Position numbers and translations under genes: made by a program
Assembly (NCBI GenBank): GCA_017458585.1
Contig: JAFTAJ010000014.1
Span: 1-64,000, forward strand
Direction: 5' to 3'
DNA: 64,000 nt
From: Bacteroidaceae bacterium
GTDB taxonomy: Bacteria > Bacteroidota > Bacteroidia > Bacteroidales > Bacteroidaceae
Part shown: positions 36,125-45,066 of the stretch, in pieces
Layout of the letters: each line of letters starts with the position of its first letter
Position numbering within the stretch: position 1 is the first letter of the stretch
Notes under the pieces: model-generated
What the model was told of the DNA's origin: nothing
Databases searched by the model: none
The model's input: only the letters and a program-made list of their open reading frames with translations

Positions 36125-37468
36125 CTAAATGCCGGTGTAGTTGGCCGGTGTTATCTTCATGAGCTCCTCTTTTACTTCGTCGCTGACCTCCAGGTTGGCG
36201 ATAAAGTCGTGGATGCTCTTCTCTGTTATTGCCTCGTTGGTACGGGTGAGGGTCTTGAGGGCCTCGTAGGGGTGGGGGTATGCCTCGCGTCGCAGGATGG
36301 TCTGGATGGCTTCAGCCACCACTGCCCACTGCTCGTTGAGGTCGGCGTCGATGCTCTCGCGGTGGAGCAGCAGTTTGCGCAGTCCCTTGAGAGTGCTGGC
36401 AATGGATATCATCATGTGGCCGAGGGGCACACCGATGTTGCGCAGCACGGTGGAGTCGGTGAGGTCGCGTTGCAGGCGGCTGATGGGCAGCTTGGTGCTG
36501 AGGTGCATGAGCACGGCATTGGCGATGCCGAGGTTGCCCTCCGAGTTCTCGAAGTCAATGGGGTTGACCTTGTGGGGCATGGCGCTGGAGCCCACCTCGC
36601 CGGCCTTGATCTTCTGCTTGAAATAGTTCATCGAGATGTACTGCCAGAAGTCGCGGTCCAGGTCAATGATAATAGTATTGATACGCTTGAGTGCGTCGAA
36701 TATCTCACCCAGTCCGTCGTAGTTGCTTATCTGGGTGGTGTATTGCTCGCGCTCCAGTCCGAGGTGATTCTTCACGAAGTCGTTGGCCACGGTCTGCCAG
36801 TCGTAGGCAGGGTAGGCCACGTGGTGGGCGTTCATGTTGCCTGTGGCACCGCCAAACTTGGCGGGGTAGGCCATGCCTTTCAGTCTGTCGAGTTGGCGCT
36901 CCAGACGGTAGCTGAACACTCGCACCTCTTTGCCGAGCCTTGTGGGGCTGGCGGGCTGTCCGTGTGTCTTGGCAAGCATGGGTATGTCTTTCCACTCCTC
37001 GGCGTAGCTGTTAAGCTGGTCGATGAGCTCCTGCAGGGCGGGGATATATACCTCTTGCAGGCAGTCCTTGAGCATCAGTGGGAAAGAGGTGTTGTTGATA
37101 TCTTGCGAGGTAAGGCCGAAGTGAACAAACTCCTTGTAGTCATCGAGTTTGCCAATTTCGTCAAACTTCTGCTTGATGAAGTACTCTACGGCCTTGACAT
37201 CGTGGTTGGTGACCTTCTCTATGTCCTTTACGGCTTGTGCGTCGGCCTCGTTGAGGTTCTGGTAGATGGCTCTCAGCTTGGGGAAGAGGCTTTGGTCGAA
37301 GCCCTCCAGCTGTGGCAGGGGCAGTTGGCAGAGCATGATGAAATACTCTATCTCAACCCTAACCCTGTATTTGATTAAAGCGTATTCTGAAAAATAATTG
37401 GAAAGACTCTCCGTCTTGCCGTGGTAGCGCCCGTCAATCGGTGACACTGCCGTAAGTGCGTTAAGCAT
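36125..37468 (-). CDS. purB: Adenylosuccinate lyase
   Basis: 447 residues from ATG 37468 (LNALTAVSPIDGRYHGKTESL is the usual start). Longer frames upstream are repeat sequence of the CCAAACGACCAAAC type. Contains KTHGQPASPTRLGKEV and the fumarase-superfamily signature GSSAMPHKVNPIDFENSEG. Acts twice in purine synthesis. First gene of the minus-strand run. A TAACTTCG -7-like box sits at 37540-37533, about 65 bases upstream. Confidence 0.95.
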   Translation of the reverse strand: MLNALTAVSPIDGRYHGKTESLSNYFSEYALIKYRVRVEIEYFIMLCQLPLPQLEGFDQSLFPKLRAIYQNLNEADAQAVKDIEKVTNHDVKAVEYFIKQKFDEIGKLDDYKEFVHFGLTSQDINNTSFPLMLKDCLQEVYIPALQELIDQLNSYAEEWKDIPMLAKTHGQPASPTRLGKEVRVFSYRLERQLDRLKGMAYPAKFGGATGNMNAHHVAYPAYDWQTVANDFVKNHLGLEREQYTTQISNYDGLGEIFDALKRINTIIIDLDRDFWQYISMNYFKQKIKAGEVGSSAMPHKVNPIDFENSEGNLGIANAVLMHLSTKLPISRLQRDLTDSTVLRNIGVPLGHMMISIASTLKGLRKLLLHRESIDADLNEQWAVVAEAIQTILRREAYPHPYEALKTLTRTNEAITEKSIHDFIANLEVSDEVKEELMKITPANYTGI

Positions 37469-37616
37469 CATGGTTGTTTGGGTGTTTGGGAGATTGGTCG
37501 TTTGGTCGTTTGGGAAGTTGGTCAAGGTTGTGCGAAGTTACAATAATTTTCCCGTTTTGGTGTGTTGGAAGCAAATAAAAACGTTCCCTTTTTTCGCTAT
37601 TGCGAAATAGTGCAAT

Positions 37617-38009
37617 TTACTCATTGCAAATGACCGCCCAAAACTCTCTGGGCAGCCTGATGTTGCTCACCTCAGCGGCGTCCTTGAACAGCGGAGCCAT
37701 CTCCTCCGCGGTGAAGCCGGCTATGCCGCAGCCAATCAGCGTGACGAGGAAGGTGAGCTCGCTGTGTTCCTTGGCGAAGGCGATGAACTCGTCCACATAA
37801 AGCTTTATGGCCTCGGGGCCTCCGTGCATGGTAGGTATGCCGTAGCTGCGTCCCTGCAGTCCTACGCCCTGTCCCATCACGGCGCCAAACTTGCGGTATG
37901 CCAGCAGGGCGGCACCACCACCGTGCTGGCCCTGCAGGTTGCTCCCGAAGACGAAGATCTCGCCTTCCTTAAGCTCCGTAATCCATTGAGGGGTGATTCT
38001 GTCGGTCAT
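37617..38009 (-). CDS. Macro-domain-like small protein
   Basis: 130 residues. The signature FVFGSNLQGQHGGGAALLAYRKFG, GQGVGLQGRSYGIPT and VTLIGCGIAGFTAEEMAPLF match a family of small phage- and bacteria-encoded proteins with a macro-domain-like layout (Asn in the FGSN strand, a GGGA loop and a later IGCG strand), suggesting ADP-ribose or nucleotide-derivative binding. I cannot tell whether it is a hydrolase. It stands alone between purB and a divergent lipoprotein gene. A CAAAGTTA box (TAACTTTG on minus, 38213-38206) is a possible distant promoter. Confidence 0.6.
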   Translation of the reverse strand: MTDRITPQWITELKEGEIFVFGSNLQGQHGGGAALLAYRKFGAVMGQGVGLQGRSYGIPTMHGGPEAIKLYVDEFIAFAKEHSELTFLVTLIGCGIAGFTAEEMAPLFKDAAEVSNIRLPREFWAVICNE

Positions 38010-38049
38010 ATTGGGAAGTTTAGGAAGTTTGAAAGTTTTTTTTGAGTTA

Positions 38050-38190
38050 AGTAGTTATCGGGAGTTATCGGGAGTTAGCGGACGATACCTGTTTTCGCAC
38101 CGGACTTGGGACATACGTCCGTTAACTTCCGCGGCTGAAAGTCGCTAACTTCCGTTAACTTCCTGAGCGAAGCGGTAACTCCTGTTTAAT
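38050..38190. repeat. Short palindromes with TTAACTTCC spacers
   Basis: Repeats of GGGAGTTATCGGGAGTTA, then TTAACTTCCGCGGCTG, CTAACTTCCGTTAACTTCCT, and AGCGAAGCGGTAACTCC. Same TAACTTC-plus-palindrome style as 4690-4757 and 5222-5333. It fills the gap upstream of the large lipoprotein gene. Confidence 0.6.
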
Positions 38191-38289
38191 GCTCAATGAG
38201 CAGTGCAAAGTTACGCAATTATTTCCAGATGGGACAATAAAACGTTCTCCCGTTTCGTTATAATAATGAAAACCTTAACTTACAGCACC

Positions 38290-40083
38290 ATGAAAACACG
38301 CATCTTTAGATTAGCTATTATTGCGCTGACACTGGCCTTGGCGCAAAGTTGTTCAAACGACGATGAATCCAGCGGCAGCAGCAACAGCGGCAGCAATGGC
38401 AGCAATAGCGGCAACAGCTCGGAGTGGAGCGGCACGCTGCGCTACGGGACTTATTCGTCGGAGCTCGACGACAATACTGTGGAGGTCGTCTGGAGCGACA
38501 CCGCCGTTGTGTCCATCGCCCAGAACCTCTATGGCGCGGTGTCGGCGGAGATACGCGACGGCCATGTGGCCATAATCGCCGAGGAGTCGCTGGCCGAAGA
38601 GGTTACGTACAACCTCTCGGGCTCATCCTCCGACGGCTCGCTCTACATGGCGGGCTCCTACAAGTCAACGTTCACCCTCGACGATTTGACGCTCGCCAAT
38701 CCCGACAGCGCTGCAATAAGCATCGTCAACGGCAAGCGCATCAACATCAAAGTCCCCGACGGCACTGCCAGCACACTCACTGACGGCAGCAGCGGTTCGC
38801 AGAAGGGCTGCCTCTATGTCAAGGGTCACGCCGAGTTCAAGGGCAAGGGCACGCTCAATGTGAGCGGCAAATACGCCCACGCCATCAAGGGCGGCGAATA
38901 CATGACCGTCAAGAATTGCACCATCAATGTCCTTGCCGCAGTGAAGGACGGCATCAACTGCAACGAATACTTCCTTATCGAGAGCGGCAGCCTGAACATC
39001 TCCGGCGTTGGCGACGACGGCATACAGTGCGACCTTGACGGCGACACCTCCACCGGCGCTACCACCGACCATGAGGACGAGGACTCGGGCAACATCTACA
39101 TCGAGGGCGGTACTGTCACCGCCACCATCACCGCAGCGGCAGCCAAGGGAGTCAAGGCGGCGGGCGACATGTATGTGTCCGACGGAGCCGTAGTCATCAC
39201 CACCTCCGGCAGCGGAGCCTATGACAGCGACGACAACGACGCCAAGGGGTGCGCAGGGCTCAAGGCCGACGGCAATATGACGCTCAGCGGCGGCACTCTC
39301 ACCCTCAAGAGCACCGGCTCAGGAGGCAAGTGCATCAAATGCGACGGAGCCCTCACCATTACCGACGACGTGGCCATCAGCGCCTCCACCACCGGCTCCA
39401 AATACTCATACGGCAGCTACACCGCTTCGCCCAAGTGCATCAAGGCCGACGGCGCCCTCACAGTCAGCGGAGGCAGCACCGTCGCCTCATCGACCAACCA
39501 CGAAGGGATAGAGTCCAAGTCAACCATCACCGTCACCGGCGGCCACATATATAGCTACTCCTATGACGACGCCATCAACTCCGGCAGCCATTTCTACGCC
39601 AAGGGAGGCTACATCTGCGCCTACTCCACGGGCAACGACGGCCTCGACTCAAACTGCAACTGCTACATACAGGACGGCATCGTCTATGCCATCGGAAAAT
39701 CCTCTCCCGAGGTCGCCATAGATGCCAACACCGAGAAAGGATACAAGCTCTACATCACGGGAGGCACCGTGGTGGCGGTAGGAGGGCTGGAGTCGGGCGC
39801 AAGCCTCAGCCAGAGCTGCTACGCCACCAGCTCATGGAGCAAAAGCAAATGGTACGCCCTCTACAGCGGCAGCGAAGTGGCCCTGGCCTTTGAGACCCCC
39901 TCCAGCGGAGGCTCCACTATGGTCGTATCCACCTCCGGCAGCACCACGCTGAAGTACGGCGTGAGCGTGGCGGGAGGCACCACCCTCTTCAACGGCATGG
40001 GCAACGTGGGCGGCAGCGTCAGCGGTGGCAGCACCGTGAGCCTCTCGTCCTATTCCTCCGGCAACCGGCGCGGCATGTGGTAG
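38290..40083 (+). CDS. Large beta-helical lipoprotein, carbohydrate-binding-domain family
   Basis: 597 residues from ATG 38290. Signal with lipobox LALAQSC (Cys21), Ser/Gly/Asn linker, then a long regular repeat of short strands with the recurring pattern GDMYVSDGAVVITTSGSG / GNMTLSGGTLTLKSTGSG, each turn ending in Gly-Asp/Asn. This is the layout of the right-handed beta-helix proteins of the Cthe_2159 type (DUF4353), which bind acidic polysaccharide and calcium. It is probably surface exposed. No catalytic residues are visible. Base composition is higher in G+C than its neighbours. Its stop codon directly abuts the guaA stop. Confidence 0.72.
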   Translation: MKTRIFRLAIIALTLALAQSCSNDDESSGSSNSGSNGSNSGNSSEWSGTLRYGTYSSELDDNTVEVVWSDTAVVSIAQNLYGAVSAEIRDGHVAIIAEESLAEEVTYNLSGSSSDGSLYMAGSYKSTFTLDDLTLANPDSAAISIVNGKRINIKVPDGTASTLTDGSSGSQKGCLYVKGHAEFKGKGTLNVSGKYAHAIKGGEYMTVKNCTINVLAAVKDGINCNEYFLIESGSLNISGVGDDGIQCDLDGDTSTGATTDHEDEDSGNIYIEGGTVTATITAAAAKGVKAAGDMYVSDGAVVITTSGSGAYDSDDNDAKGCAGLKADGNMTLSGGTLTLKSTGSGGKCIKCDGALTITDDVAISASTTGSKYSYGSYTASPKCIKADGALTVSGGSTVASSTNHEGIESKSTITVTGGHIYSYSYDDAINSGSHFYAKGGYICAYSTGNDGLDSNCNCYIQDGIVYAIGKSSPEVAIDANTEKGYKLYITGGTVVAVGGLESGASLSQSCYATSSWSKSKWYALYSGSEVALAFETPSSGGSTMVVSTSGSTTLKYGVSVAGGTTLFNGMGNVGGSVSGGSTVSLSSYSSGNRRGMW

Positions 40084-41631
40084 CTACTCCCACTCAATCG
40101 TTGAGGGCGGCTTCGACGAAATGTCGTAGCACACGCGGTTGACACCCTTTACCTTATTAATAATATCATTGCTCACCTTGGCCAGAAAGTCGTAAGGCAG
40201 ATGAGCCCAGTCGGCAGTCATGGCATCAGTGGAGGTCACGGCGCGCAGAGCCACGGGGTGCTCATAGGTGCGCTCATCGCCCATCACGCCCACACTCTTC
40301 ACGGCAGCCAGCAGCACCGTGCCCGCCTGCCATATCTGGTCATACAGATTATGCTCGCGCAGCGCGCGAATGAAGATGTCGTCGGCCTCCTGCAGCATGC
40401 GCACCTTGTCGCGCGTGATGTCGCCCAGAATGCGCACCGCCAGCCCGGGGCCTGGGAAGGGGTGGCGCGTGATGAGGTGTTCGGGCATACCCAGTTGGCG
40501 GCCCACACGGCGCACCTCGTCCTTGAAGAGCCATTTCAGCGGCTCGCACAGACCGAGCTGCATCTCCTCGGGCAGGCCGCCCACATTGTGGTGGCTCTTG
40601 ATTACCTTGCCGGTGATGTTGAGGCTCTCGATGCGGTCGGGGTAGATGGTGCCTTGGGCAAGCCATTTGCATTTACTATCTGACGAGTTACTATTTACTA
40701 TTTTCTTGGCCTCGGCGTTGAACACCTCGATGAAGTCGCGGCCTATAATCTTGCGCTTTTCCTCTGGCTCACTCACGCCGGCGAGGTCGATTAGGAACTT
40801 GTCGCTGGCATCTACGCCGATGACATTGAGTCCGAGGCACTCGTAGTCGTGCATGACATCGCGGAACTCATTCTTGCGGAGCATGCCGTGGTCCACGAAG
40901 ATGCATGTCAGTCGGTCGCCGATGGCCTTGTTGAGCAGCATGGCGCATACCGAGGAGTCGACGCCGCCAGACAGGCCGAGGATGACGCGATCGTTGCCAA
41001 CCTGCTGGCGAATTTCCTGCACGGTGGTCTCTATGAAGGAGGCGGGGCTCCAGTCTTGGCGGCTGCCGCAGATGCCTACCACGAAGTTGCGGAGCAGCTG
41101 CGTACCCTGCACGCTGTGGAACACCTCGGGATGAAATTGCACGCCCCAAATGGGCTCTTTGTCAGACTGGTAGGCTGCATTTGTTACACTCTCGGTGGAA
41201 GCGATAACTTTCCAGCCAGCGGGTAGGGCGGTGATGGTGTCGCCGTGGCTCATCCACACCTGCGAGCCGGGCGTGAAGTCCTTGAAGAGAGGGTTGTCCT
41301 GGTCGAAAGTGGAGAGATTGGCGCGGCCATATTCGCGGCTGCCGGCCGGCTCCACGTTGCCGCCGTTGGTGTAGCTCATATACTGCGCGCCGTAGCAGAT
41401 GCCGAGGATGGGCAGTCGGCCGCGTATCTGCGAGAGGTCCACCTTGAAGGCCTCGGGGTCGTAGACGCTGTAGGGAGAGCCACTGAGCACCACGCCTATC
41501 ACAGAGGGGTCGTCGTGGGGAAACTTGTTGTAGGGGAGAATCTCGCAGAACGTGTTCAGTTCGCGTATGCGGCGGCCGATGAGTTGCGTTGTCTGGCTGC
41601 CGAAGTCCAGGATGATTATCTTTTGTTGCAT
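40084..41631 (-). CDS. guaA: GMP synthase (glutamine-hydrolysing)
   Basis: 515 residues. Glutamine amidotransferase domain with Cys in [10 protein letters not shown] and His in VQFHPEV, ATP-pyrophosphatase motif LSGGVDSSV, and dimerisation domain ending in [11 protein letters not shown]. Makes GMP from XMP. A short segment [12 protein letters not shown] just before [10 protein letters not shown] is encoded by ATAGTAAATAGTAACTC-type repeat and looks like an in-frame insertion of about 10-12 residues near the XMP-binding strand; the flanking motifs are intact. Convergent with the beta-helical lipoprotein with no gap. Confidence 0.94.
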   Translation of the reverse strand: MQQKIIILDFGSQTTQLIGRRIRELNTFCEILPYNKFPHDDPSVIGVVLSGSPYSVYDPEAFKVDLSQIRGRLPILGICYGAQYMSYTNGGNVEPAGSREYGRANLSTFDQDNPLFKDFTPGSQVWMSHGDTITALPAGWKVIASTESVTNAAYQSDKEPIWGVQFHPEVFHSVQGTQLLRNFVVGICGSRQDWSPASFIETTVQEIRQQVGNDRVILGLSGGVDSSVCAMLLNKAIGDRLTCIFVDHGMLRKNEFRDVMHDYECLGLNVIGVDASDKFLIDLAGVSEPEEKRKIIGRDFIEVFNAEAKKIVNSNSSDSKCKWLAQGTIYPDRIESLNITGKVIKSHHNVGGLPEEMQLGLCEPLKWLFKDEVRRVGRQLGMPEHLITRHPFPGPGLAVRILGDITRDKVRMLQEADDIFIRALREHNLYDQIWQAGTVLLAAVKSVGVMGDERTYEHPVALRAVTSTDAMTADWAHLPYDFLAKVSNDIINKVKGVNRVCYDISSKPPSTIEWE

Positions 41632-41654
41632 AGGGGTGTTTGTTTTTTAGGCTG

Positions 41655-41662
41655 CGAAGTTA
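41655..41662 (-). promoter_or_regulatory. -7 box of guaA
   Basis: TAACTTCG on the minus strand, 24 bases before the guaA start. No good TTG at the usual distance. Confidence 0.35.
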
Positions 41663-41664
41663 CA

Positions 41665-42069
41665 CTTTTTTGCGCAAATGTGGAAGGCAAAAAGAAATAA
41701 ATCCTGAATTTGACCAAGGGAAGTCCTATATTCCAGGGTGTAATTTGGGGTTGAAACAGTAAATTGTGATTTACGAAAAATTTTGACAAATTTTATGTTG
41801 GGATTTTTCGCAAAATAGAGAAGAATTGATGTCTTGATGCTATTTTCGGTGAAATTAGTAGATGGAGAAGATGCCTGGATTTTTGCGACGAGTGACACGA
41901 AATTGGATGGTGGCGTCATTGCGTCAATATTAAGGCACAAAACGCGGACAATTGTGCATGAAAACTGAGGGAAGTTGGAGCTGGAAACGAAAAAAAGAGT
42001 GAGTGTGAGGAGTGAGAGTGAATGCGTGAATTTTGTGTCAGTTCGTACAAAGTTTAGGTCTTTTCTTGC
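41665..42069. other. Gene-free stretch upstream of guaA
   Basis: AT-rich, no credible gene on either strand; the longest frame (minus, 42162-41647) has no start signal and is composed partly of repeat DNA. It holds a GAGTGAGTGTGAGGAGTGAG run (41998-42017), related to the GTGAGGA heptamer in addA. Confidence 0.5.
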
Positions 42070-42195
42070 TTCAACAAAGACGCCTTTAGTTCCAACTAGA
42101 ACGGCCTTTTTTTCAACTAGAACAGCGATAGTTTCCGAAAATGCGGCTTTAGTGGGGGTCAAGAACGGCCTTTTTTTGAATTAGAACAGCGAAAA
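42070..42195. repeat. 21-base-period degenerate array
   Basis: Six 21-base units around CAACTAGAACGGCCTTT / CAACTAGAACAGCGATAG. Read on the minus strand the core CTGTTCTAGTTGAAAA resembles the CGTTCTCGTAGAAAA units at 866-930, 41 kb away and in the other orientation. It can be read without stops as heptapeptides on both strands but no gene context supports translation. Confidence 0.65.
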
Positions 42196-42399
42196 ATTTG
42201 ACGAGCATGCGGTAAATTTTAGTGAGGTTTGGTAGAATTTCAGAGAGGGCACAACATATTGATAATCACTGCGTTAATACAAATCGCCATATTCGCGCTA
42301 TTTCGGTGCGATGTTCAGTTCGTTTTCGTACACGCGATTCTAGAGGCCTGAAAAGGGGCTTTTTGCTACGAAATATTTTGACAAATATGGGTTACGGGG

Positions 42400-42510
42400 A
42401 GTATTTCGCACAGAAATCACGGAAATCACAGAAGTTAAACGAAAACGTAAACAAAAATTAGGAAAAATCTCCGCTGTGCGGAGACAAAAAATAAGAAAAG
42501 AGGTTAAAGT
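42400..42510. repeat. Composite of short repeats before cassette B2
   Basis: Contains AGAAATCACGGAAATCACAG and AAAATTAGGAAAAATCTCC followed by a perfect hairpin CTCCGC-TGT-GCGGAG (42469-42483), nearly identical to 4815-4870. The 4795-5050 and 42440-42716 blocks are therefore duplicates of one composite. Confidence 0.6.
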
Positions 42511-42560
42511 CAAATAGCTTAATTGTTGAACACGGATTACACGAATCGACACGGATATTA

Positions 42561-42716
42561 AAACAAAAACCATAAAAACCCTTTCGTTCAGGTAGAGACT
42601 GCGTCTAAGGATGAAGTGTCTGTATGCTTCCCCTCATGAACAAGTTCACGGGCGAAGCCCCAGACCCATCATCCACCTCTGCGAGGTTACTACCTGAGCG
42701 AAAGAAAAACCGAGAA
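42561..42716. repeat. Palindromic cassette, copy B2
   Basis: Left flank AACAAAAACCATAAAAAC, terminal inverted repeat CTTTCGTTCAGGTAG (42581-42595) / CTACCTGAGCGAAAG (42690-42704, all 15 paired with one G-U), right flank AAAAACCGAGAAAA. Compared with B1, one unpaired T-T becomes A-T and one C-G becomes T-G, so pairing is kept while sequence changes. Confidence 0.8.
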
Positions 42717-42744
42717 AATACTATATAACATTGAACATTACGAT

Positions 42745-42914
42745 AACAAAAACCTGAAAAACACTTTGTCTCATCCGATGAGTCACGTACTGCATACGTT
42801 TCTTGCCGTAGCCTCTGCATATATCTGCAAGTAAACTTTCCGCTCTATGCAGCGACTACATCAAGGAGCTGACGCTCACGGCTCATCGTCTGATGCAAAG
42901 CAAAAACAGAAAAG
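42745..42914. repeat. Palindromic cassette, copy A2
   Basis: Left flank AACAAAAACCTGAAAAAC, interrupted outer stem CTTTG-CATC-GATGAG (42764-42782) / CTCATC-GATG-CAAAG (42882-42900), right flank GCAAAAACAGAAAAG. Interior CTGCAT (42815-42820) pairs with ATGCAG (42847-42852), where copy A1 has CTGCGT with ACGCAG: a compensated change on both arms. Confidence 0.8.
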
Positions 42915-42919
42915 ACATT

Positions 42920-43070
42920 TTATTTCTCACTATCACACTCACTCTCACTCTCACTCTCACAAATCTTCCCTCTTTTTTCTAATCATCATGAAGCGACGAG
43001 GTCGCCTTCATCTCATTGGCAAAAACATGAAAAATTTGAGGAGGAAGGAGAAAGGAGAAAAGGAGATATA
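42920..43070. other. Short CACTCT tandem run and unassigned sequence
   Basis: Holds CACTCACTCTCACTCTCACT (42932-42951), a 6-base-period microsatellite, then nothing recognisable before the Fic promoter. Confidence 0.5.
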
Positions 43071-43087
43071 GATTGTTTTTACTATAT

Positions 43088-43125
43088 TTTGTGGATTCCA
43101 AAAAAAATCACTAAATTTGCAGCGA
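43088..43125 (+). promoter_or_regulatory. Promoter/operator of the first Fic gene
   Basis: TTTG (43088-43091), 20-base spacer, TAAATTTG (43112-43119). The region 43095-43125 is 27/31 identical to 44988-45018 upstream of the restriction-modification gene, sharing ATTCCA and TCACTAAATTTGCAGCGA. Confidence 0.65.
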
Positions 43126-43196
43126 GATAGTTAGAAACGACGTAAAGGCCGAATAGGCATACAGTAGAATACTAATCTGCAAAAAGAAAAAGCAAT

Positions 43197-43937
43197 ATGA
43201 TGAGCGACCAAGATAAGCAATCCCTGCTCGATGTGCTTCGTGAGCAGAAAGCGAAGAAGATGAAGGGCGGCATCTATCACAAAACGCAGATAGACCTGAC
43301 CTACAACTCCAATCATATAGAGGGGAGCCGGCTGACCCACGAGCAGACACGCTATATCTTCGAGACTAATACTATCGGGACGACTGCTGACGAGACGGTG
43401 AACGTGGATGACATCGTAGAGACGGTGAACCATTTCCGCTGTATTGACTTGATAATTGACAAAGCCGAGGAGCCGATCTCGGAAGAACTGATAAAAACGC
43501 TGCATGGCATCCTGAAGACGGGAACCAGCGACAGTCGCAAGGACTGGTTTGCCATAGGAGACTATAAGCGTCTGCCCAACGAGGTGGGCGGTGAAAAGAC
43601 GTGTGAACCGGAACTGGTGCATGACTGTATGCTGCGACTCCTGAAATGGTATAACGCTAAGCAGCAACGCTCGTTGGTGGATATTCTGGACCTGCACGTG
43701 CGCTTTGAAAAGATTCATCCGTTCCAGGACGGGAATGGCCGTGTGGGGCGCCTCATCATGTTCAAGGAGTGTCTGCGTAACGGCGTCGTGCCCTTCATCA
43801 TTACCGATGAGCTGAAAATGTTCTATTACAGAGGACTTCGCGAATGGGGCCACGTTGACGGCTACCTGACCGATACCTGTATGACGGCACAAGACCAATA
43901 TAAGGCAGCGCTCGATTATTTCAGAATCAAATACTGA
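43197..43937 (+). CDS. Fic-family protein, class II autoinhibited
   Basis: 246 residues. Fic motif HPFQDGNGRVGR starting at H174 is complete, so AMP (or other nucleotide-moiety) transfer to a protein hydroxyl is expected. The N-terminal inhibitory motif SNHIEG (38-43) places it in class II, where the glutamate blocks ATP binding until displaced. No DNA-binding or membrane part. ATG 43197 or 43200 are both possible. It has a promoter that matches the one before the restriction-modification gene. A second, longer Fic gene follows after 76 bases; target unknown. Confidence 0.88.
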   Translation: MMSDQDKQSLLDVLREQKAKKMKGGIYHKTQIDLTYNSNHIEGSRLTHEQTRYIFETNTIGTTADETVNVDDIVETVNHFRCIDLIIDKAEEPISEELIKTLHGILKTGTSDSRKDWFAIGDYKRLPNEVGGEKTCEPELVHDCMLRLLKWYNAKQQRSLVDILDLHVRFEKIHPFQDGNGRVGRLIMFKECLRNGVVPFIITDELKMFYYRGLREWGHVDGYLTDTCMTAQDQYKAALDYFRIKY

Positions 43938-44013
43938 TATCGTTCCCAAAATGGGTAAAATGGGAACAATAAAGCGGCCTTTTTTGCGTTATTCAAGGTA
44001 AAATAGGAACAAA

Positions 44014-44946
44014 ATGGAATATATCAAAGTAAGTGAAGTAGCAGCTAAGTGGGGTATTAGTGCGAGGCGCGTAAGGGTACTTTGTGCCGAGGGGCGAATT
44101 GGTGGAGTAGTGCGCAAGGGTAACCTATATCTTATTCCGCAAGATGCGCTTCGTCCTTCTGATGCACGTAGCAATCGTGGCATGGCAACAGGATATGCTA
44201 TGCTGCTGGATAAGGTTGACCTAATGAAAAGTCAGCTTGCAGACTATCGCCCTTTGTCACCTGCCGAGACGGAGACACTGCGTCAGGAGTTCATAGTTGA
44301 ACATACCTATAACAGTAATGCTATAGAGGGCAACACGCTGACCATGAAAGAGACGCAGTTGGTGCTGCAAGGCATTACCATAGATCGTAAACCCTTGAAG
44401 GACCATCTGGAAGCCATTGGTTACAAGGATGCCTTCGAATATGTAGAGCAGTTGGCCATTGAACATAAACCTCTGACCAACTACGAAGTCTGCGCCATTC
44501 ATTCGCTAGTGTTGGCTGACAGGAAAGAGGATCGTGGGCGTTGGCGCCGTGTGCCGGTAAGCATTGCAGGTGCGCTGACCAAGCCAGTGGAGCCATATCA
44601 AATAGAGCCCATGATGAGCGCCTTGCTTGCCGATATGGATACGGCATACAATAAGCTGCATACGGTGGAGAAAGTGGCATTGTTCCATTTGCGTTTTGAA
44701 AGCATCCATCCTTTCATAGACGGCAACGGACGTACAGGGCGACTTCTGATGAATCTCCAGCTAATTAAGGCAGGCTATCCGCCCATAAACGTGAAGTTTG
44801 CTGACCGCATCAGATACTATGAAGCATTCGACGAATATGCTCGTAACGGGTCGCCCGAGGCGATGACTGCCCTCATATCGGAGTACCTTGTAGAACGCAT
44901 GCAGTCAATGATAGATATAATCAATCAGCTCCCGGCAAAACAGTGA
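44014..44946 (+). CDS. Fic-family protein with N-terminal helix-turn-helix
   Basis: 310 residues. Residues 1-48 form an excisionase/MerR-like HTH (KVSEVAAKWGISARRVRVLC), which may bind its own promoter region. The inhibitory motif SNAIEG (101-106) and complete Fic motif HPFIDGNGRTGR from H232 follow. Members of this type can act as AMPylators or de-AMPylators and often autoregulate. It starts 76 bases after the first Fic gene; the gap contains GGTAAAATAGGAACAAAATG, similar to the AAAATAGGAATAATAG leader of the next gene. Confidence 0.88.
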   Translation: MEYIKVSEVAAKWGISARRVRVLCAEGRIGGVVRKGNLYLIPQDALRPSDARSNRGMATGYAMLLDKVDLMKSQLADYRPLSPAETETLRQEFIVEHTYNSNAIEGNTLTMKETQLVLQGITIDRKPLKDHLEAIGYKDAFEYVEQLAIEHKPLTNYEVCAIHSLVLADRKEDRGRWRRVPVSIAGALTKPVEPYQIEPMMSALLADMDTAYNKLHTVEKVALFHLRFESIHPFIDGNGRTGRLLMNLQLIKAGYPPINVKFADRIRYYEAFDEYARNGSPEAMTALISEYLVERMQSMIDIINQLPAKQ

Positions 44947-44987
44947 AAGGAACACGGGGCACTGAAACCATCTGACCTGCATGGCAT

Positions 44988-45018
44988 ATTCCAGAAATTT
45001 TCACTAAATTTGCAGCGA
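44988..45018 (+). promoter_or_regulatory. Promoter/operator of the restriction-modification gene
   Basis: ATTCCAGAAATTT then TCACTAAATTTGCAGCGA, with -7 box TAAATTTG (45005-45012). Matches the box before the first Fic gene at 27 of 31 positions, suggesting a shared regulator. The -33 element is weak (ATGG). Confidence 0.55.
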
Positions 45019-45066
45019 ATATGACGTTGCGTTGGAAACAACGGTCAAAATAGGAATAATAGAATA

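Noticed and set aside
36077-37378. A 433-residue open frame on the plus strand
   Set aside because: Antisense shadow of purB.
41647-42162. A 171-residue frame on the minus strand upstream of guaA
   Set aside because: It runs through repeat DNA and the guaA promoter region, with no recognisable domain.
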